Positions 1 through 11,600 of a DNA stretch of 64,000 nucleotides are shown in pieces. The notes under the pieces are model-generated. The model was not told the DNA's origin, searched no databases, and saw only the letters and a list, made by a program, of their open reading frames with translations. Position 1 is the stretch's first letter. Each line of letters opens with the position of its first letter. This stretch comes from Antennarius striatus (lineage: Eukaryota > Chordata > Actinopteri > Lophiiformes > Antennariidae): the NCBI RefSeq assembly GCF_040054535.1, contig NC_090785.1:12004501-12068500 (forward strand). The letters are read 5' to 3'. The translations under genes were made by a program, and so were the position numbers.

Positions 1-578
1 AACTGGTGAGGCTTGAGTTCCCCAGTGCCTTATTAAATAATGGGTCTTTTGTAGATTAATAGCACGTTGCATTTCGTTACAGATTTCTATTGATGGTTCT
101 GGTGGTTCCAGACAGAGACAGACAGCAACACAGGGAGAGGGAGAGGTGGATTTCAATGTCTGAGGAAGGTTTTTGTACATTAGACAATGACGTCTAATGT
201 CAGACTGCTGTCTGAGCTAATTTCCTCTGAGATATCCTTCAAACGTTGCACAATAGAGGTCTTAAGTTTTAGTAAAAATAATATGAGAGAAGCCAATAAG
301 TCAGCAGCTACAACAGGCCTCTGGGCTCTTGAATAATCCTCACATTTCACCATAGTACAACTTAAGTACTTCAAATAACAAGGAGGGCAAAACCAATTAT
401 TTTAAGGTTTGTGGCTTTCATATTTGTAATATTTTATTATCTGTTCATAAATAGAGATGGCCTCCATTTTGATGCTTCTGCCAGTCAATTGTGCCATCAC
501 TATGGAGCTGTCACATCAATGAGGTCACATCTCATTTTCTCCTCTGCAGGAGCAACACTGGTGGACTTTAAAGGAAAA
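1..578. other. Unassigned sequence at left edge
   Basis: I see no convincing exon, RNA gene or named repeat here. The open frames in this stretch are short, lack splice signals at sensible places and resemble no family I know. It may be intron or upstream sequence of a leftward gene whose first exon could lie near 2.5 kb. Confidence 0.4.
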
Positions 579-983
579 ACAAGGCAGTCAGAGACTGCAA
601 CATCCCGCGACTTACCCTGACCTACTTTCAGGGTAGGTCAGGGTACCCTGAAAGTACTACCTGACTAGTGCATAGACTAGTGCATATGGAGAAAGTCAGT
701 GTGAGTAAGGCCATAGATCAAAGCTAGTGCATAGGTGGATCAGAGCACTAGCTTTGATCTATGGTCTTACTCACACTAGCTTTCTCTCTCGTCTTTCTAT
801 CTTATCCAGCTCCTGAAAGTACTACAGTTGAAATTTGACCTTGACCTAGCTTTCTCAAAGAATAATGGGATGACCGAGGATGACAATGGTTGCGAAGATA
901 TTTGGTGGACATACTAACGGTTGAACGAACGGACAAACACTGACAACTACAAAACATCATCGCTTTGAAGGGGGATGTAATTA
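579..983 (+). repeat. Interspersed repeat family X, copy A
   Basis: This is one of three copies of the same roughly 400-480 bp sequence in the window; the others are at 36189-36588 and 38764-39240, all in the same orientation. Each copy opens with the motif AAGGCAGTCA followed by a segment containing GCAACATCCCGCGAC, has a middle full of inverted repeats, then GACCTTGACCTAG, TTGCGAAGATATTTGGTGG and a run of CGGAC or GGAC units, and closes near a GATGTAAT motif. In this copy positions about 691-732 and 747-790 form an imperfect hairpin. I see no coding capacity. It looks like a non-autonomous element, but I cannot assign a class. Confidence 0.75.
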
Positions 984-2533
984 ATAACAGTCCCACCTTT
1001 ATCCCAATATCTGTGTTACACATGTCAGTACTTCTACCTAACCATCCATCCACTGGTCATTTCAAGATTATCAGGTGGAAACCCTGAATAATTAAATGAG
1101 TTAATTTACTGAGAAAGACAGATATTTACTGATCAACAGCTTCTAATAGCCACAATGTGAAGAATCTCGTTCAACAAACAGCTGGTCTAAATGTTGAGCT
1201 GGAGCAGCAAGCAGCAGCCATCATGCACCGTGGCCTGGAGACATGAAGCTCAGACTTAAGTCGAGTGGGGGAGAGGATGGCTGACGGTCTGGTTTGAGCA
1301 AGTGGGACAGAGCAGCAGTCATCTGGGCAGATTCTAGGTTAATGCACGTATCATGCCTGTCTTGATGGACACGTTCTGCACATCTAGTCATGTTTCTCCT
1401 CTTATAGAAGGACCTTACAGACAAAAAACTCCATGATGTAACATACATCCCTGAGTCATAACAAAAAGCCTGCGGCAGCAGGGGCAGGGCAGCAGCCATA
1501 AACAAACAGTACACAAGACTGTAAGCAAAACACTGAGCATCCGTTGCTATTCTACAAATGCAGGGCATCATATGACTAAAATGACGTTCATTCATTCATT
1601 CGTTCCTCCGTCTGGGGGTTAGCAGTAGAATGCATGGCTGTGTTTGTAATGATGGTTGTCGTATCCCACGTGTTTAAATAGAACCGCGATCGGCGGTCAC
1701 GTTAAAACATGTCATGCATTAAATCGGGGCCCCAGAGCAGCAAAACGCATTGTTCCGGTCTAGTTGTGTTGCGCTTATCACGCCTGGCACGGCACGGAGA
1801 AGCGCAGGGCAGAGGCTGCTGTTGGCCAAAGGGTATGAGGAAGACAGAGAAGAAAAAGAAGAAGAAAAAAAAAAAAACGTCAGGCGACTTTCCCGGAGTA
1901 GCTGCACATCGCCTACGCCCATTCACAAAGTGCGTGTTTTACTACCCAGACTGCTGGCATTCCCTGATCCGTCAGGATTTAGTCCGTTCGTTTCAAATCT
2001 AAGCCCAGTGCCGGCGCTTTCACTGCGCATATGGCAGCGTGGGTTTTCAAAATCACTGCACAAAACAGGTGTTTGTCAATGCGTATTGTGAATCTTCTTT
2101 TTTTTTTCAGAATAGTGTCAACTACTCATTAACTTTGATTTAAATATGAATTGTGGTAATGAACTATGGACGGATCGTCTTTTTCCACGCATAAATGCTC
2201 GTTGTCCTTAAAATAATCATCATTTAATTGACAAATACTTAACTTCGATCAGTGATTGCAGCCATGATAATCACACCATACGGCTTAACAAAGAAAAAAA
2301 GGGTCAATCTTTTGTTGGCTCTTTTATCATATTAATCGGATTTAAATCTTTACACCACCTCTCTCAAGCGGTCACACGATTCCATCCTGGAGGCGCCGTG
2401 GAAGCAACCATCGGTTCAATTATACATTTTGATGTGGGGAAAAAGCATAAATATCAAGACGGGCGCAAGGTGTATGTACATCCGTAGAAAGCGCTATCTG
2501 ACAATAACACCGGGAAATACCGACAAAACTCAC
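984..2533. other. Unassigned non-coding sequence
   Basis: No exon or named repeat is recognised. Positions 1846-1880 hold a purine-rich AAG/A tract, which by itself generates lysine-rich or phenylalanine-rich open frames on the two strands; these should not be read as genes. The right part approaches a GC-richer region that may be a promoter shared with tomm5. Confidence 0.4.
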
Positions 2534-2620
2534 CTCGTGGTCTGAAAACAAGAGAGACGGGCTAGACGAACCGGGAGACTGAGGGGGTTATCCCCAACAA
2601 AGATCAATGATGGCGGAGAA
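2534..2620 (-). other. Possible non-coding first exon of a leftward gene
   Basis: On the minus strand the sequence ends with CCACGAG followed by the good donor GTGAGT at 2528-2533. No open reading frame is anchored here, so it could only be 5'-UTR. In human the gene head-to-head with TOMM5 is FRMPD1, so an frmpd1 first exon is a reasonable guess, but nothing in the sequence identifies it. The upstream boundary is arbitrary. Confidence 0.25.
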
Positions 2621-2855
2621 ATTGAAGGGAAAGGATATCCGTTTCTCTGAAATATCTGCGTCCTCCCGATGATGATGGTGATGTGGAGTGTGGGGGGTTT
2701 GGCTATGTGCTGGATGCTGTCATCACGCTGGGACTGCTCTCTAATCCTCGGCCCTGAGCTCAGAAATAACCCACCCCCGCCTTCTGCTCGTCTCCCTTTA
2801 CAACCTGCCTCCTCCGCTCACAGACCGGAGGACCGTCAGTCCCTCCTCAAGGTCA

Positions 2856-2856
<1 letters not shown>

Positions 2857-2935
<79 letters not shown>

Positions 2936-2994
2936 CAATCACTCACATGTGTGAATCATAATAATAATAGTAATAATAATAATACAGTAATATA
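2857..2994. repeat. (TTA)n microsatellite with complementary (AAT)n arm
   Basis: About 25 uninterrupted TTA units run to 2933. After a short spacer containing ACTCACATGTGTGAAT, positions 2958-2990 carry the complementary AAT/TAA repeats. The two arms can pair into a long hairpin. Confidence 0.9.
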
Positions 2995-3209
2995 AATTAG
3001 CATATTTATTTGGTTACGTAGGGTGCGATTTTAATTTCCACATCCCCTTGCTGATTACCTTACCACATAAAAATAACAAAGTTGAAATTACGTGAAGTAT
3101 AAAAACATATTTTCTATGTTTAACGCCTAGTGCTCGCAACGCGATTAATTTGAGGGGTTGTGCTGAACGTGCCACTTTGGTTGTCGTCTTAACGTAGTTT
3201 GTCCTCCCG

Positions 3210-3339
3210 TGCTCGCCGTCTTACATTGGTAACTTCCGTATGACGTACTTCCGTTGTAGATCAACGCGTCCATTCACCCCGTGGCTTTGAAATTTCAACA
3301 GGAGACGGACGAGCAAGGCTCAGTAAACCACTTTCCAAC
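3210..3339 (+). promoter_or_regulatory. Putative tomm5 promoter with ETS-CRE-ETS motifs
   Basis: Two copies of ACTTCCG (3232-3238 and 3247-3253) flank a TGACGTA motif (3241-3247), about 90-110 bp upstream of the tomm5 ATG. ETS/NRF-2 and CREB-type sites of this kind are typical of promoters of nuclear genes for mitochondrial proteins. The motifs are seen directly; their use is inferred. Confidence 0.45.
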
Positions 3340-4143
3340 ATGTTTAAATTGGAGGGACTCGGACCAAAATTGGATCCGGAGGAGATGAAGAAGAAAATGC
3401 GACAAGATGTCATTTCGTCTGTACGAAACTTTCTAATTTACGTCGTTCTTCTGAGAGCCAGTGAGTACAGCTAGCTGACATTGACAGTGAAAAGCTTAAT
3501 GCACATTGTTGTTACAGCATTAGTAACTGGTCTGCAGTGGTATGTAAATGTAGTTTGGTCACGTATGTCCATGCGTCACCAGAAGGTCAAAATGTCACCT
3601 TTTACAAGGTAATAAAGTTACAATACCATTAAAGCACCATTGTAATCAAAAATATAGTGGAAAAAGGAAATAAAAAAACCCTCAATTGTTGCTGTATGAG
3701 ATGAGATGAGTATGAGATGTCAAATACTGTACATATTAATAGAAAGAAATACAAATATCTCATTGGACATTACTGCAGTATACAATGTTTTACACATTTG
3801 GTAATCACTGTTTCCTAACAGCAGTAGTTACAGAAGTTACTGTCCCCATCATGGACTGGCCAACTTGCAGGTGTAATCATGTGGGATGTTTGTCATAGAT
3901 TTTTAAAATTATTTAAAAATCTCATCCACAAGTTGACATGACTGTATTAAAACAGAATGTGTTTTTTTAAAATATATTTTATTAAATTATGGTGTGGTTT
4001 TAAATGACTTTCATACTCCAGTTTATATACACATAAAAATCAAGGCGGATACAACTCTGAGAGCCTATTCATGTTCCAAATACAATGAGCTCTTGTCTGT
4101 GTTAACAGCTCCATATGTGTTAAAGAAGCTGGACAGTATATGA
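3340..4143 (+). CDS. tomm5: Mitochondrial import receptor subunit TOM5 homologue
   Basis: The product is a tiny tail-anchored subunit of the TOM complex in the outer mitochondrial membrane, which passes precursor proteins to the TOM40 pore. There are two coding exons, 3340-3460 and 4109-4143, with donor GTGAGT and acceptor AACAG; the split codon is A|CT. The 51-residue product begins [20 protein letters not shown] and ends with [10 protein letters not shown], matching vertebrate TOMM5 in length and at nearly every position I remember. Residues about 26-45 form the single hydrophobic membrane helix. The first ATG was chosen because it gives the family N-terminus. A poly(A) signal AATAAA lies at 4507-4512. 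It is too short to stand out by open frame alone, and the identification rests on family resemblance. Confidence 0.95.
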
Positions 4144-6051
4144 ATGGAGCAGCTGACCACTTCCTTCAGCACCCCCTGAGAGATTACTTTACCAGGAACA
4201 CTGGAACACCATCTGTAAACAGCAAGGGACAGTACAAGAGGACTGCTGTCCACCTCCCACTGCGCCTCAAGACACATCTTTTTTTTTTTTTAAGTTTTTG
4301 TTTCTTGTTAAACATATTGCAGTCATTGTTGAATGCACAGATTGATAGTGTCCATGTCTGCTGTGTTCACCCAGTGAAAAGAAATTGTTTTTTGTGTTCA
4401 TTTGTTATACATGGCACATCTGCTCAGTCCTGCAAAGATTAAATGGAAAATGACAAAAATGTACTCTTCTATAATTACTTTATTAAATGTCTAAGAAATA
4501 GAGAACAATAAACAAATGCAAAGCCCTTTTTTTCTGTTATCATTGATACTTATCCATTTAAATCTGAACTTTGAAAAACTCAAATTTAAGACTGGTCTTC
4601 AAATGCATCTTTTTCATTTGAGTTATGCAGTGTTAAAAGCAAGCTTCTATTTTCAGGATTTAATTTCCTCAGGGAAAATATTGTTAGCATTGTGTTCTGA
4701 AGTTGATGCATGTTGTGATGGTTCTATTAAACGTATATTTTGTTTATAAAAACCCGTGAACTTACAAACCATCTGCACAGAATGGGAGTCTTTCATAGTA
4801 GAGTGTTTTAGAAACAAATGCTTTATTTTTCATTTAAATTCTCTTTTTTTTTGTTCATTTTAACTTCTGTATATTTTTAAAACTGGTTGCATGTTAAGGT
4901 ACTATAATTAATAGTGCTGGTGATAAGCTAACTTATTGATCGTTGTATTCTCCAATTGTGTCATCTAAGCCATTAATGGTACTTACACAGATTCTTTTAG
5001 TTAAATCTTGAAATAGGGTTGTTTTTTTTATAAAACACTACCCAGAAAAATCTACACATACACACATTTGTTTATTTCAAACCCTTGAATGTAGAGAAAA
5101 GATGTTGCCAATCACAAATATACTTACAATTTGAATCAACACTACTCAACATTTCATCAATTTTTTGTCCAATGCTAAAATACAGTAAAGTAAATGTGAC
5201 CCAGATTTTGCAAAAGTAGTTTGAGATGGACCCACTACTATCTGTACTTTTCTAGTCTTTGTACTTTTCCTCGTTTAGAGTTTTTTTTTCCATTAGTCTG
5301 TCTAGTTGTGTAATATATGTCCTGTAGTGTCAATGTTATTACATCACACTTTAAAGCAGTGATGTATTGTTCTCTTTCTGTGTTTATTTACCCTGTTTTG
5401 TTTTCGGGGGGGGGGGGTTGCATCTATATCTGCTGTGCTTGTCTATGGAATTGCAAGTATATGAGCAATTCATACACGCAAATTCATCCGGGATTAATAA
5501 AGTATCTATCCATCCATTCATCTACCCCTCCATCCAGCTGTACCGTAGATGCACTCCCTCCTGGCGACCGCCAGGAGGCGGTGAACACTGAGGAGTGTTA
5601 TGGAAGCGTTGACTCGAAAGGAGACGATGCGTGATCGCGAACCAGTACAATGAATAATAGCGATGATCAAAGCTAATATATTTGAGTTTTAGATGTACAG
5701 TTGCGTGGATATCGAGGCCACACGCAGACATGTAGCCTGAGACCAGGACACATCTTCACGTGTTCTAGTTGGACTCGACCCGCCCATACTCCCGAGCATC
5801 TCCCAAGAAAACCGGCTCCTACTGACTATCACCCGCTCACACATCAGACCTACCGGAGGTAGGCTTCTCCAAAGGTCAGACCGACCAGCCTGTTGGCGAT
5901 TTCAGCCGTGGAGATACGAAAAACTCGAGCAGATATTCCCGAGCAGTGAGAATGTCTCCTACCCGCTTTGTGTGACGGTACTGCCGGCAGGACCCCTGAT
6001 GTTACAAAATACTATCAGCAATATTAAAGAACAACAAATCAACCGCCTGCT
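4144..6051 (+). other. tomm5 3'-UTR, intergenic sequence and zbtb5 5' region
   Basis: The first 370 bp are probably tomm5 3'-UTR, ending near the AATAAA at 4507. No gene is visible after that. A 13-base G run sits at about 5405-5417. At 5488-5528 the sequence GGGATTAATAAAGTATC followed by ATCC-type repeats looks like the 3' tail of a fish retroposon. From about 5540 the sequence becomes GC-richer and is probably the 5'-UTR or promoter of zbtb5. Confidence 0.5.
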
Positions 6052-8031
6052 ATGGATTTCCCAGGTCATTTCCAGCATATTTTCAAGGAGCTCAACCACC
6101 AGCGCCGCCATGCTCAAATGTGTGACTGTGTGGTGGTGGTTGGAGGCCAGAGCTTCCAGGCTCACCGCTCCATCCTGGCTGCATGCAGCTCCCACTTCAG
6201 GGCTCTCCTGATCTCCAGCGATAGTAGTGAAAAGGTTGGAGCTGACATAGGTGTAGTTCCTGGTGTGATAAAGTTAGATCCAGAGGTGGTGACCCCAGAG
6301 GCCTTTTCCACCCTCCTTGACATGATTTACACCTCTACTCTTTCATTGGGGGCTTCCAATGTGATGGATGTACTGCTGGCAGCATCAAACTTGCATCTCA
6401 ATACTGTTGTCAAGGCTTGCAAGCTCCACTTGTCCAGGAAGAACTTCCCTTCATCACCACCTAAAGGCTGGAGATCAGTACACCAGCAGCAGCCATGTTC
6501 CCAGGCAGAGAGGCTGGTTACATCCGGCATGAACGAGAAAATCAATGAAGAAGAAGCAGGAGGGGAGGTTAGCCAGTCTGTTGGGTTTGAAGACCAAGGT
6601 ATGAGTAGGAATGTAGTAGGGGAGCACAGCGATCCATTTGTGAGGCACAAGAGAAAGTCACAGGAGGATTTGCTCAGCAGCGGGAAGAGGTCCTGCAGGC
6701 CGCTCGAGGGAAACTTTAGAGAGTGTTTGCCGACTATAACCAGAAGCGCCGTCAATACAGAGGAGCAGGGAGAGGAACTCCTGTCTCCAGACTGCCTGAG
6801 AACAACTGAAAGACTCTGGGACAGCCGAGCTGAGGAGGAGAAATACGAAGCAACAAAGGGAGAGTTGGAGGAGTTCCAGCTGCCTAGTCAGTCAGACTGC
6901 AGCACAGGAGGTGTAATTGTGTGTGAGAAGAGTGGATGCACAGGAGAAAACACTGTGGTCAAAGTGAAGGTGGGGGAGGAAGGAGAAGGTTCTGACGATG
7001 AGCAGAAGATCCCCATCATCGAGGTGAAAAAGGAAAATCAGAACTCCCCAGATTTTGACATGGAACAAAATAGTTTTCCTCTATCTCCACCGCAAGTTCA
7101 CACGGACAATTTGCACATGCCAGGACATGATGAAAAAATAGCCAGCGCCTGTCTGACAAACAGTGATGCTAGAACTTTACAATCTCATTTGTGTGCAGAT
7201 CTCCAAACTGATTCACAAAGAGAGGGTGGCGGTTTGGACCAGGAGTCGGTGGACACAGGTGAAGGCCTGGACAGTCTGTCAGAGTTGACCTTCTCCTGTC
7301 TCCTCAATCCTAGTAGTGAAATAGGAGCTCTGGAAGAAGAGGACAGTCTAGCCAGTCTCACTGATGCTGCTAATGCCGCCGCTGCCGCTGCAGCTGCTAG
7401 CAGCGGTGGACCTGCAGGTGACGGGGGTGAGCAGAGTCAAAACTCGGAGGTCCAGTCCTCTGACTCCTCTTCTCTTCTCTTTCCAGTGCCACAGCAGCTT
7501 CTCCCAACTCAGGTCTCTGGTTTCAGTGACACACTAATCCTCCATCCCACCCATAGTCCCCTGGCAGGGTTTCTGAGTGGCATCCGACCAAGCCTCTGTC
7601 TGAGACCCTCTCTCATCAAACCATCCAGGGCAGGAAAAAGTTCAGCTGCAACGACCTTCCGTCGCATTGCCCCCAAAGTGTCACCTGGATCAGAAACTGA
7701 TGCAGATCATTGTTCTGCAGGAGACGCTTCTGATAAGCCACTTCTCACCAGAGCTTCGGAGGATGTTCTGTCCAAGTGCAAGAAGGCAGCGGCTGAAGAC
7801 CTTGTGCTGCTGGTGGAAGGGGAGAAGAAATATGCCTGTAAAATCTGCTGTAAGACCTTCTTCAACCTGACGGATTGCAAGAAGCACATCCGCATCCACA
7901 CAGGCGAAAAGCCCTATCCATGTCCAAAGTGTGGCAAATGCTTCAGCCAGTCCTCCCATTTATACAAGCACTCAAAGAACACCTGTTTAAACTGGAAGGA
8001 TGATCAGTCATTCCCAGACACCCTGCCCTGA
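6052..8031 (+). CDS. zbtb5: BTB and C2H2 zinc-finger transcription factor ZBTB5
   Basis: A nuclear transcriptional repressor of the BTB-zinc-finger family. The whole 659-residue protein is in one exon, close to the length of human ZBTB5 (about 677). It starts MDFPGHFQHIFKELN, exactly the family N-terminus. The BTB/POZ domain covers about residues 10-120 and contains CDCVVVV and FQAHRSILAACSSHFRALL. The middle is acidic and low-complexity, with an alanine run near residue 440. The motif LTRASEDVLSKCKKA before the fingers is shared with the mammalian protein. Two fingers lie at about 595-616 (C2H2, joined by HTGEKPYPC) and 623-645, where the last ligand appears to be Cys (C2HC), as in human. 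A loop of about a dozen extra residues after residue 57 of the BTB domain is longer than in mammals. AATAAA is at 8303-8308. Confidence 0.96.
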   Translation: MDFPGHFQHIFKELNHQRRHAQMCDCVVVVGGQSFQAHRSILAACSSHFRALLISSDSSEKVGADIGVVPGVIKLDPEVVTPEAFSTLLDMIYTSTLSLGASNVMDVLLAASNLHLNTVVKACKLHLSRKNFPSSPPKGWRSVHQQQPCSQAERLVTSGMNEKINEEEAGGEVSQSVGFEDQGMSRNVVGEHSDPFVRHKRKSQEDLLSSGKRSCRPLEGNFRECLPTITRSAVNTEEQGEELLSPDCLRTTERLWDSRAEEEKYEATKGELEEFQLPSQSDCSTGGVIVCEKSGCTGENTVVKVKVGEEGEGSDDEQKIPIIEVKKENQNSPDFDMEQNSFPLSPPQVHTDNLHMPGHDEKIASACLTNSDARTLQSHLCADLQTDSQREGGGLDQESVDTGEGLDSLSELTFSCLLNPSSEIGALEEEDSLASLTDAANAAAAAAAASSGGPAGDGGEQSQNSEVQSSDSSSLLFPVPQQLLPTQVSGFSDTLILHPTHSPLAGFLSGIRPSLCLRPSLIKPSRAGKSSAATTFRRIAPKVSPGSETDADHCSAGDASDKPLLTRASEDVLSKCKKAAAEDLVLLVEGEKKYACKICCKTFFNLTDCKKHIRIHTGEKPYPCPKCGKCFSQSSHLYKHSKNTCLNWKDDQSFPDTLP

Positions 8032-8667
8032 CAAGGATGTTGTTTCTTCTTTTGGCTTCTTTTTAAACATTGCACTCTGGAAGCATGTCAAGATGAACAT
8101 TGAGAAACTATTTATTACTCCTTGCACTTTGTTTTTATGCTACTGTTACACAAAATCAAAGGCAATTAGCTGATGTAACTTAAGTATTTTCAACGATGAT
8201 GCGATTTTTTTCTTTTCTGTTTAATGAAGACTTAATGAACTCAAACTGATGTGAATGCATTGAAAATATTCCCATAAAATGACATGTTTTTTGACTACTT
8301 TAAATAAATGATGAACTCAGTAATTTACATTGATTTTAAATTTGTTATGAAAAACAGGGATTTATGAAAAAGACATAAAATATTGCACGAAAACTAAGCT
8401 GTCCAGTGTGATACTTCAGAAAAATCTAATTTCACACTCAAGTGCACAATTTTTTACAGTCCTAGACTACAGAGGAATTAACATATTTAATCTTGGAAGA
8501 AAATGATAAAAGGTAAAAAATAATCATGCACATTGTGTTTTCATGAGAAGTATGGTCGATGACTGTTGATTGTTTTTCTAATTGTCTAAACCTTGGATTG
8601 AATATATTGTGTATGTAATCTCATCCATGCAGCACCGAAGTTCAGCACAGTAGTTCAGTTCCAGGGG
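8032..8667. other. Convergent 3' ends of zbtb5 and grhpr
   Basis: This stretch contains the zbtb5 3'-UTR, with AATAAA at 8303-8308, and from the right the grhpr 3'-UTR. For grhpr the candidate signals on the minus strand are weak, for example ATTAAA at about 8486-8491. The two genes are tail to tail and I see no other feature. Confidence 0.55.
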
Positions 8668-11600
8668 CTAGAAGCTGAGTTCACTCGGCATGTGTGTGCC
8701 CTGTAAACCCGCCAGTAGGTTTCGAGCTGCCAAAACTGCCATGGCTCCTCTTGTTGAGAAAGTGGCACTACCAATGTGTGGCAACACCACTGCACAAGAC
8801 AAGACAATAAAGACAGAATTTAAAAAAGATGCGAAGAAAGTATTCAATGGGTCCACTGGGGTAGAACATGTCTACTTTTTTGTATATTCTATATACTCAC
8901 CGCAGTTTGTAAGTGTGAGGAGGGGGTGGTTTGTTGGGAGGGGCTCAGGTGATGTAACATCCAGTCCAGCTGCTGCTATCTTACCACTGGACAAAACCTC
9001 GTACAGATCCTCCTGGTTTACCACAGCTCCTCTAAAACCAATAATTCACCTCATCTTCATTATTGTGTGCTCTTTTCAAACATGGCAATAGACAAATGAC
9101 AACTGTTTAAACCAAAATCAATGTGTTTCACTCAACACGCACTCTGGTATGCAGTGTTTTGGAAGTCTACCTGCTAGAATTGATGAAGACTGCTGTGTTT
9201 TTCATCTTGCTGAAAAAGGCTTTGTCACACATCCCTTGGGTTTCTGGAGTTAGGGGGCAAGTAACAATTACGAAGTCGCTGTCAGACGCGAGTGTGTCCA
9301 GGGGTACTGTTCAACAAAGGAAAGAACAATGAAGGAAACAGGAGAAGAGGAAGCACATAATATACAGCACAATTTTTTTTTAAATTTTCATTACATTTTA
9401 ATTACATCTTATCATTTTCCTCATTGTTCATTCTCTGTCATGTTCACTCCATCACCTTACCAAACTCTCCATTCACCTCAGCAGCCTGGGCCTTCACTGT
9501 TCGTCCAGAGTAGAGCAGCCTTTTCACGCCAAAGGGCATGAGCCTCTGAGCGATGGCAAAACCTGAACTCAAACACAGCATGTTAATCTACAAAGAACAA
9601 GCTGAGACCTTACTGAGAAAACAGGCATGAAAACTTACTCCTGTTTCTGTGTCAATAACAACTCTAGTTAATTGCATACAGGAGAAAACAAATCTCATTC
9701 ATTCATTCATCTTCCGAGCCGCTTTATCCACAGTAGCGGGTCAATAAATCTCTAAAATTGAAATTAAATCTACAGATGGACGGAACCCAGTCCTAAACAA
9801 CCCTTAGTTGTTTTTGCGGTAGGGAGAGTAAGAAAGTTCAATGTGCTATTGATATGATGACACAGTCATCTAGTCATAAAATATAATGATGAAGTTGCAG
9901 CACTAAAGTAAATGATTAACAGTAATTTTTACCAATGCGACCCAGTCCAATGATCCCCACTGTGCTGCCGGTCAAACCATAACCACACATCCAAAGACTC
10001 CCACCATGTTCACCTCTGAAAAAGAAAATGACCACATGAAGATAATGACTTGTACTGATGGTTAAATTTTAAAAGACAATCCTAACAGACATTGCTTTGG
10101 GTCGGGGTGTTGAGACTAACTTTTTGACCATCTCCACTCCCTCTGGTATCCTCCGAGATGTGGCCAGCAGCAGCGCTATGGTCAGTTCTGCTGTTGCATC
10201 AGTCAAGATATCTGGAGTGTGTCCAACACGTATACCACTGTTGACAACGGCAATGTGACTTAGACAATGTGACACAAGTCCCTCATTGATTTTTGATCTT
10301 TGCTACCTACCGTTTTTTAATTTCTACAAGATCCAAATGGTCAAATCCCACAGAAAAGCAGCTAATCATTTTCAAATTTGGACCTGAAATCACAGACACC
10401 AGTTGAGACATAAGCACATTTGATCAACAGATTTTGGTTGTTGATTTGTTTTGAAAATGGATTAATTAGTTGAAAACTAGAAAATAATAAGGAACATGTA
10501 TCATCCCTGGCTGTGTGGATTTGGTGATCAACAGAGTCGTATATTTAAAAATTACACTGTTGCCAAAAATATTCACATCCATGCAAGTTCTCATTTGTAA
10601 CTTTTTTCAAACAATGGGTCAAAGTCAAGTTGTTTTTGAGCTATAATTCAGATTGTTTCTGTCATTTATTTTTTTGTCTCTCTACTACCATCTGTGATAT
10701 AGGCATAAAAAAGTCCTAAAATTTCTTAATATATGACAACAGTATCGAGGGATCTCAACAAAACATGACAACTTAAAGTAGTGGTTAATAGACCCATTCT
10801 GCCCTTTCAGAATGGGCCTTGTGATGAGCATGTGACACTGCAGGCAGTGGTATTCTTGAGAAAGACTCACTGACACAACTTCAAACTCTGTGCTTCCTTG
10901 GAATGACAACAATAAAGTTACCATCATGTAGTTACATTATTTAGCAATGCAAGAATCTACATATAATTTTCATGCAAAAGAGGACAAACAATCAACTGAG
11001 CTACTGCTAACACGTTCTAATTGAGCATCGAGATAAGGAGGATTAGCTGCAGCTTGTTCTGCAGAGGAATCACACAGGGGTCCTAGAAGAGGTCCAGCAA
11101 GTCAACCTTCCCTCCTCACTGAGATCTAAACAGTTATACACCTATAAATATGGGATTCACATTTTAAGCCAAATGGGAAAGTTTAGTTTTTGGTTTTATT
11201 ATATAGAGAATCATTTTGTGCCTTTTTTTTTTTTTTACAGTATTTCCAATATATTTTTCGCGTAACAAACCTTCAACAACATGTTTTTAGACATTTATTT
11301 ACTTTGTTCCATGGTGCTTTGGTAAAAATATGACATTATTAATAAACTCAAACAGGCTAAAACACAGTCCCTGAAAAGCAAACATGAAAAGCAAAGAGCA
11401 ACAAGCCCTTTTTTCTCAAAATCTGTATTGTAGACAAACTCTTTTGGTCCATAATAGCCCCAAAGGAAAACTTAATAAAGTTTTCTTTACACCTAAACTC
11501 AGCCTGACATCCACAGATGGAAGAACAAATGTAAAAAAAAAAACCCCATGTATCTCAAATCCCACGCAAACATGGAGTCTCATGTATCATCCCTTAGATT

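Noticed and set aside
1702-2091. Overlapping open frames on both strands at 1.7-2.1 kb
   Set aside because: They depend on the AAG/A purine tract and resemble no protein family.
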